Below are positions 21,277-24,998 of a DNA stretch of 24,998 nt, piece after piece. Both the position numbers and the translations under genes were made by a program. Position 1 is the first letter of the stretch. Every line of letters starts with the position of its first letter. The notes under the pieces were generated by a model. The model saw only the letters and a list, made by a program, of their open reading frames with translations. It had not been told where the DNA came from and made no database searches. The DNA lies in assembly GCA_947446625.1 (NCBI GenBank), contig CANFIE010000007.1:1-24998 (forward strand), in the 5' to 3' direction. The stretch comes from Acetobacteraceae bacterium. GTDB lineage: Bacteria > Pseudomonadota > Alphaproteobacteria > Acetobacterales > Acetobacteraceae.

Positions 21277-22890
21277 TCAGCGAAAGGCGAATTCCTGGTA
21301 GCCCGCCGCCGCCACCGCCTCAACCTTGTGCCGATAGCGCACCGCGCCGCCGTAATAGCCCAGGGTGCGCCGCACATCGCGGCCTTCCACATTGCGGTTC
21401 ACCCCGGTCTGCCAGGAATTCACCTGGCTGAACAACAGCCCGGCAGCGGCTTCCTCCACATGCCGGGCCCAGTCCTCCACCGCCGCGGCGCGGGGTTCCA
21501 CCCGCTTCAACCCATTCACGCGCATGTGCCGCACCAGGCCGGTGGCCCAATCGACAATTTCCTCAATGTTGCGGGGAATATTGCCGCGGGCGGTGTGCGG
21601 CCCCAGCACCATCAGCAGGTTGGGGAAGCCCTCGGCCATCATGCCCAGCAGGGTGCGCGGGGTGCCCACCCAAGCGTCCTTCAGGCTTTGGCCGCCGGGG
21701 CCGCGAATATCCATGCGGTCATAGGGGCCGGTCACGCCATCAAAGCCAGTGGCGTAGATCAGCACGTCGAATTCATGCTCGCACGCGGTGGTGCGGATGC
21801 CCTTGGGCGTAATCCGCTCGATTGGTGTCTCGTTGATGTCCACCAATTCCACATTGGGCTGGTTGTAAACCTCGAAGTAGCCGCTCTCGAGCGGCAGGCG
21901 GCGGGTGCCGAAGCCGTGGTTCTTCGGGATCAGCTTTTCCGCCACCGCCGGGTCCTTCACCCGCTGGCGGATTTTCTTCGCCGCCCATTCGGTCATCAGC
22001 GCATTGGCCGCCGGGTCCACCAGCACATCCCGGAAGTTGCCCACCCAGATGCCGAAGCCCGGCTCAGCGTAGAGCCTTTCCCAGAAGGCCTCACGCTCCT
22101 CGGGCGAAACCTCCGTGGCCTTGCGCGGGTCGGACTGGTGGATGAAGCAGGTGTCGGTCTGCCGGCAGCGCTCGAAAATCTCGGGGTAGCTGGCCTTGAT
22201 CTTCGCCTGCTCCTCGGCGGTGATGGCGCGGTTGTGCAGCGGTGCCGCCCAATTGGGCGTGCGCTGGAACACGGTGAGGTGGCCAACTTCCTTGGCGATG
22301 GTCTGGATGGTTTGAATGGCGGTGGCGCCGGTGCCGATGATGCCAACGCGCTTGCCCTTGAGGTCCACCGGCTCACGCGGCCAGCGCGCGGTGTGGAAGG
22401 CCGGGCCAACAAAGTCATCGCGCCCCGGGATATTCGGCAGGGTATAGGCCGAAAGTGGGCCCAGCGCGGTGATGAGCAGGGTCGCGCTGTCCTGCGCGCC
22501 ATCCTCAAGCGTTATGGTCCAGCGGCTGCTGGCATCATCAAACTGCGCGGCGGTGACGCGGCTGTTGAAGCGCATGTCGCGCCGCAGGTCGAACTTCGCC
22601 GCCACGTGGTTCAGGTAGCGCAAGGTGTCGGGCTGGGCGGCGAAGTGTTCCGGCCAGTTCCATTCCTGCAACAGCTCGGCCGAGAAGGAATAGCCGTAGG
22701 ACCAGCTTTCAGAATCAAACCGGGCGCCAGGGTAGCGGTTCCAGTACCAGGTGCCGCCCACATCGCTGCCGGCCTCATATACCCGCACCCGCATGCCCAG
22801 TTCCCGCAGGCGGATGAGCTGGTACATGCCGGCGATGCCGGCGCCGATGATGATGGCGTCCGGCGCATCGGCGCTGGTGGTGGCGGTCAT
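21277..22890 (-). CDS. Flavin-containing Baeyer-Villiger-type monooxygenase
   Basis: 537-residue FAD- and NADPH-dependent enzyme of the type I Baeyer-Villiger monooxygenase (BVMO) group, which inserts one oxygen next to a carbonyl in ketones. FAD site: GAGIAG (16-21) and DVGGTWYWNRYPGARFD (43-59), the latter highly typical of cyclohexanone and phenylacetone monooxygenases. The BVMO fingerprint FxGxxxHxxxWP is matched exactly by FVGPAFHTARWP (160-171). The NADPH site is GTGATA (186-191). Length is as for the family (about 540). The substrate is unknown. It follows the Bug-type binding-protein gene by 23 bases and may act with the SDR upstream, which could make or use the ketone. Confidence 0.9.
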   Translation of the reverse strand: MTATTSADAPDAIIIGAGIAGMYQLIRLRELGMRVRVYEAGSDVGGTWYWNRYPGARFDSESWSYGYSFSAELLQEWNWPEHFAAQPDTLRYLNHVAAKFDLRRDMRFNSRVTAAQFDDASSRWTITLEDGAQDSATLLITALGPLSAYTLPNIPGRDDFVGPAFHTARWPREPVDLKGKRVGIIGTGATAIQTIQTIAKEVGHLTVFQRTPNWAAPLHNRAITAEEQAKIKASYPEIFERCRQTDTCFIHQSDPRKATEVSPEEREAFWERLYAEPGFGIWVGNFRDVLVDPAANALMTEWAAKKIRQRVKDPAVAEKLIPKNHGFGTRRLPLESGYFEVYNQPNVELVDINETPIERITPKGIRTTACEHEFDVLIYATGFDGVTGPYDRMDIRGPGGQSLKDAWVGTPRTLLGMMAEGFPNLLMVLGPHTARGNIPRNIEEIVDWATGLVRHMRVNGLKRVEPRAAAVEDWARHVEEAAAGLLFSQVNSWQTGVNRNVEGRDVRRTLGYYGGAVRYRHKVEAVAAAGYQEFAFR

Positions 22891-22913
22891 GCGGGCTTCC
22901 TCGACGGCTTGGC

Positions 22914-23885
22914 TTATTCAACGCGGGTGTTGGTACGCACGGCAATGTCCTGCCATTTCAGCGCTTCCTGGGCGAAGTAGCGGTCGGCATCCTCGGCTGA
23001 GCCGCCCATGGGCGCGGCACCGAGCAGGCGCAGGCGCTCCACCACATCGGGCTTGGCCAGGGCCAGGCGGGCAGCGGCGTTGAGCTGCGCCACCACCGGG
23101 CGCGGCGTGGCCTTGGGCACCGCCATGCCGAACCAGACCCCGGCGGTGAAATCGGCCACGCCGCTTTCCATCACCGTGGGCAGGTTGGGCATGGTGGGGG
23201 CACGGCGGGCGCTGCCCATGGCCAGGGCACGCACCCCGCCATCCTGGATGCGCTCGGCGTAAACCGGCAGGGTATCCAAGGCGAATTGCACATCGCCGCC
23301 CAGCACCGCCTTCATCACATCGCCGCTGCCGCGAAACGGCACATGCGGAATCACCATGCCGGTGCGCAGCTTCAGCAACTCGAAGGAAAGATGCCCGCTG
23401 CTGCCGATGCCGCCCGAGCCGTAATTCACCCGCGCCGGGTTGGCGGCGGCATAGGCGATCATCTCCGCCAGGGTGTTCACCGGCACAGCGCGGGTAGCCA
23501 CAAGCACATGCGGCATCTCCGCCATCAGCACCACGCCCGCCAGATCACGCTCGGGCACAAAGGGCGGCGGGGGCGGGTAGATGAACTGGTTGATGGAGAA
23601 GGGGCCGGGGTTGGTGACCAGCAGCGTATGGCCATCAGGCGCGCTGCGGGCCACGGCGGTGGCGGCCACATTGCCGCCGGCCCCGGCGCGGTTCTCAATC
23701 ACCACCTGCTGGCCCAGCTGCTCGGCCATGGTAGGGGCCATCAGCCGGGCGATGAGGTCGGCGCCGCCACCGGGGCCGAAGGAAACCACCAGCCGGATGG
23801 GCCGTTGCGCGAAGGATTGGGCGCGGGCCAGCCCAGGCAGGGTCAGCGGCAGCGCGGCGAGCAGGGTGCGGCGAGTGAGGCGCAT
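22914..23885 (-). CDS. Bug family (TTT) periplasmic solute-binding protein
   Basis: 323-residue tripartite tricarboxylate transporter receptor (Bug family). The N-terminus MRLTRRTLLAALPLTLPGLA with RAQ is a signal peptide, with Arg residues of twin-arginine look (RRTLL) before the hydrophobic core, so export by Sec or Tat is possible. The mature part shows RPIRLVVSFGPGGGADLIAR (about 28-47), ENRAGAGGNVAA (about 61-72), NYGSGGIGSSGHLSFELL and VPFRGSGDVMKAVLGGDV, all typical of Bug proteins. These bind small carboxylates or aromatic acids. No TctA/TctB membrane genes are adjacent, which is common in this class. Start ATG at 23885, five bases after the SDR stop. Confidence 0.93.
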   Translation of the reverse strand: MRLTRRTLLAALPLTLPGLARAQSFAQRPIRLVVSFGPGGGADLIARLMAPTMAEQLGQQVVIENRAGAGGNVAATAVARSAPDGHTLLVTNPGPFSINQFIYPPPPPFVPERDLAGVVLMAEMPHVLVATRAVPVNTLAEMIAYAAANPARVNYGSGGIGSSGHLSFELLKLRTGMVIPHVPFRGSGDVMKAVLGGDVQFALDTLPVYAERIQDGGVRALAMGSARRAPTMPNLPTVMESGVADFTAGVWFGMAVPKATPRPVVAQLNAAARLALAKPDVVERLRLLGAAPMGGSAEDADRYFAQEALKWQDIAVRTNTRVE

Positions 23886-23890
23886 GGCGG

Positions 23891-24715
23891 CTAAACCGGC
23901 ACAACAGGCAGGGTGGCGATGCTTTTCCAGCCCACCGGCGCGCCAGCCAGGGTGGCGGCTTCCGCCGGGGGCAGCGCGGCATTCCAACGCACCGCCAGGA
24001 AGCGCTGGCCATTCACCGCATCGGCGGCAACCGAAGCCAGCCAGAGCAGTGGCGGCACCATGATGGCGGGTTGCAGCATGGCGGCGCGGTCGAACCCGGC
24101 ATCCTGCGGCACCAGCGTGGTGTTGGTGACGCCACCAGGCACCAGCACATTGGCGGTTACGCCGCTGCCTTCCAGGTCCTCGGCCATTACGCCGGTCAAT
24201 GCCTCGGCTGCCGCCTTGGTGGGGCCATAGGGCACGTAGCCGCCGCGCAGCATGGTGCCCAGGCTGGTGGTGACATTGATGATCCGGCCCCAGCGGGCGG
24301 CCAACATATCGGGCACGGCGGCGCGGGCCATGCTGTGGATGGCCTCCACATTCACCGCGGCGAAGCGGCGCCAATCCTCTGGCGAGACTTCCCAGAAGCG
24401 GATCGGGCGCTGCCAATTATCCGGCCGCACGCTGCCCTGGCCAATGCCGGCATTGTTTACTAGCACGGCAATTGGGCCGAGCTGCTGCCGCGCCGTGGCT
24501 ACGGCCTCGGCGCATACGGTTGGGGAGGCAAGGTCCCGCGCCAGGGTAAGCAAGGGTGCGCCGGGACCGGCCAGGGTGGTGAGTTCGGCCAGGGGCGCCG
24601 CATCGCGGTCCACCGCCGCCACCGCATAGCCGGCGCCGAGCAGGCCCAGCACCATTTCCCGCCCGATGCCGCGCCCGCCACCGGTTACCAACGCAACGCG
24701 TCGTTGCCTTGCCAT
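23891..24715 (-). CDS. Short-chain dehydrogenase/reductase (SDR)
   Basis: 274-residue classical SDR. The Rossmann motif is TGGGRGIG (11-18), D36 in AVDRDA suggests NAD(H) preference, NNAG is at 87-90, and the catalytic residues are S151, Y163 and K167 in the pattern TTS...YGPTK. The cofactor-binding PGG after the active site (VPGGVTNT) is also present. The substrate is unknown; a secondary alcohol or ketone is likely from the family. The ATG at 24715 (MARQRRVALVTGG) follows a GGGGGAAG ribosome site; an in-frame opening further upstream is only read-through. It is the first gene of the probable SDR/Bug/BVMO transcription unit. Confidence 0.9.
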   Translation of the reverse strand: MARQRRVALVTGGGRGIGREMVLGLLGAGYAVAAVDRDAAPLAELTTLAGPGAPLLTLARDLASPTVCAEAVATARQQLGPIAVLVNNAGIGQGSVRPDNWQRPIRFWEVSPEDWRRFAAVNVEAIHSMARAAVPDMLAARWGRIINVTTSLGTMLRGGYVPYGPTKAAAEALTGVMAEDLEGSGVTANVLVPGGVTNTTLVPQDAGFDRAAMLQPAIMVPPLLWLASVAADAVNGQRFLAVRWNAALPPAEAATLAGAPVGWKSIATLPVVPV

Positions 24716-24722
24716 GCCCAGC

Positions 24723-24760
24723 TTCCCCCAGTGTTTTGCGGCATGCTGCGCTTGGGGGGA
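24723..24760 (-). promoter_or_regulatory. Hairpin covering the SDR ribosome-binding site
   Basis: On the minus strand TCCCCCCA (24760-24753) can pair with TGGGGGAA (24730-24723), the latter being the Shine-Dalgarno stretch for the ATG at 24715. The 22-nt loop contains GCATGC. If the transcript starts upstream of 24760, this would hold the ribosome site closed. A TTGACC at 24772-24767 could be a -35 box, but it would place the start too close for the whole hairpin to be transcribed. Confidence 0.35.
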
Positions 24761-24809
24761 GCGGGGGGTCAAGCCAAGCGGCTTAACTGTTTGAGCGGCT
24801 GATTCACAC

Positions 24810-24829
24810 CGCCGGTGATTCCACCGGCG
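24810..24829. repeat. Perfect 20-nt hairpin
   Basis: CGCCGGTG and CACCGGCG form a perfect 8-bp stem around ATTC. It overlaps an imperfect tandem repeat (TGATTCACACCG and TGATTCCACCGG). It resembles REP-type intergenic palindromes, which some insertion sequences target. No other copy was found by eye in the window. Confidence 0.55.
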
Positions 24830-24918
24830 ACGATCAGACGCTAAGTGCTTGGGAGACTGATCCACCGCTCCGGCGTTGCCGCCTGCGCGAATCAGGCTCT
24901 AGCTGTCGCTGCTATGGA

Positions 24919-24998
24919 GGTTGTCCCTCCGGGGCTGAGTTGGTTGGCTGTGGTTGCGAGGCCAACACCCAGCAACTCGGAGCCCCGGATGGACAGTC
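24919..24998. repeat. Long imperfect inverted repeat at the right edge (possible mobile element end)
   Basis: Three nested arm pairs are seen: TGTCC (24922-24926) with GGACA (24991-24995); TCCGGGGCT (24928-24936) with AGCCCCGGA (24981-24989); GAGTTG (24937-24942) with CAACTC (24973-24978); and GTTGGC (24943-24948) with GCCAAC (24961-24966). Unpaired bases lie mainly on the right arm. A small hairpin GGAGG/CCTCC (24916-24930) overlaps the left arm. The shape recalls the structured non-coding end of IS110-family elements, but no transposase is visible and the element runs past the window edge. Confidence 0.5.

Larger units (their letters stand above)
24716..24998. other. Gene-free region with three inverted repeats
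   Basis: 283 bases at the right edge with no convincing gene on either strand. It holds a hairpin that masks the SDR ribosome site (24723-24760), a perfect 8-bp hairpin (24810-24829) set between GAGCGG (24793-24798) and CCGCTC (24865-24870), and a long imperfect inverted repeat (24919-24998) that continues past the window. Base composition is less GC-rich than the genes to the left. Confidence 0.6.

Noticed and set aside
19723..22980. Open frame of about 1,085 codons on the plus strand
   Set aside because: It lies opposite the thioredoxin/TPR, PrdX and monooxygenase genes and crosses their gaps. Its translation is low complexity without domains. High GC content makes stop codons rare.
24989..24998. 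ATG GAC AGT at the right edge as the start of a transposase gene
   Set aside because: Only three codons are visible and the ATG is part of an inverted repeat arm, so no coding claim can be made.

Overview
This is a gene-dense window of very high GC content. Gene content and order point to an alphaproteobacterium, most likely in or near the Acetobacteraceae (Rhodospirillales). The clues are the order yggT-DUF167-folD, the block thioredoxin/TPR-LON domain-Trm112-DUF971, a Bug/TTT solute-binding protein, a System I cytochrome c maturation operon, and a tRNA-Ala with anticodon CGC. The lineage is inferred; no rRNA is present.

Region by region. (1) Positions 1-5935, plus strand: six overlapping genes (hyfB 3' end, hyfC, hyfE, hyfF, hyfG, hyfI) encode a membrane complex related to hydrogenase-4, formate hydrogenlyase and complex I. 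The large subunit has lost the L1 nickel-binding cysteines (both are Ser) and has a rewritten L2 motif. It therefore looks like an energy-converting hydrogenase-related (Ehr) complex rather than a working hydrogenase. (2) Positions 5936-6194: no gene, but a nested set of complementary segments followed by a minus-strand intrinsic terminator suggests a structured RNA or a structured 3' UTR. (3) Positions 6195-8020: molybdate transporter genes modB and modC on the minus strand, with a ModE-like operator and no modA beside them. (4) Positions 8086-9720: an acyl-CoA-dehydrogenase-fold protein of the DszC-like monooxygenase type and a convergent secreted protein of unknown function. Both end inside one 52-nt palindrome. 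(5) Positions 9803-15279: a tightly overlapping ccmC-D-E-(79-aa ORF)-F-G-H-I operon for cytochrome c maturation; ccmA and ccmB are not next to it. (6) Positions 15281-18422: an HdeD-like membrane protein and tRNA-Ala(CGC) on the minus strand, then yggT, DUF167, folD and an EamA permease gene on the plus strand. (7) Positions 18437-24715, minus strand: a possible catabolic run (SDR, Bug-type binding protein, Baeyer-Villiger-type monooxygenase), then prolyl-tRNA deacylase, then a protein-quality block (CnoX-like thioredoxin/TPR, LON-domain protein, Trm112-like, DUF971). (8) Positions 24716-24998: no recognisable gene. It holds a ribosome-site hairpin, a perfect 8-bp-stem hairpin, and a long inverted repeat that runs off the right edge and may be the start of a mobile element.

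The central systems are respiratory: a proton-translocating Ehr-like complex, cytochrome c assembly, and molybdate uptake for molybdoenzymes. The strongest candidates for something little described are the Ehr-like complex without Ni ligands, the structured minus-strand RNA candidate at about 5953-6157, the palindrome that supplies the ends of two convergent genes, and the right-edge inverted repeat.
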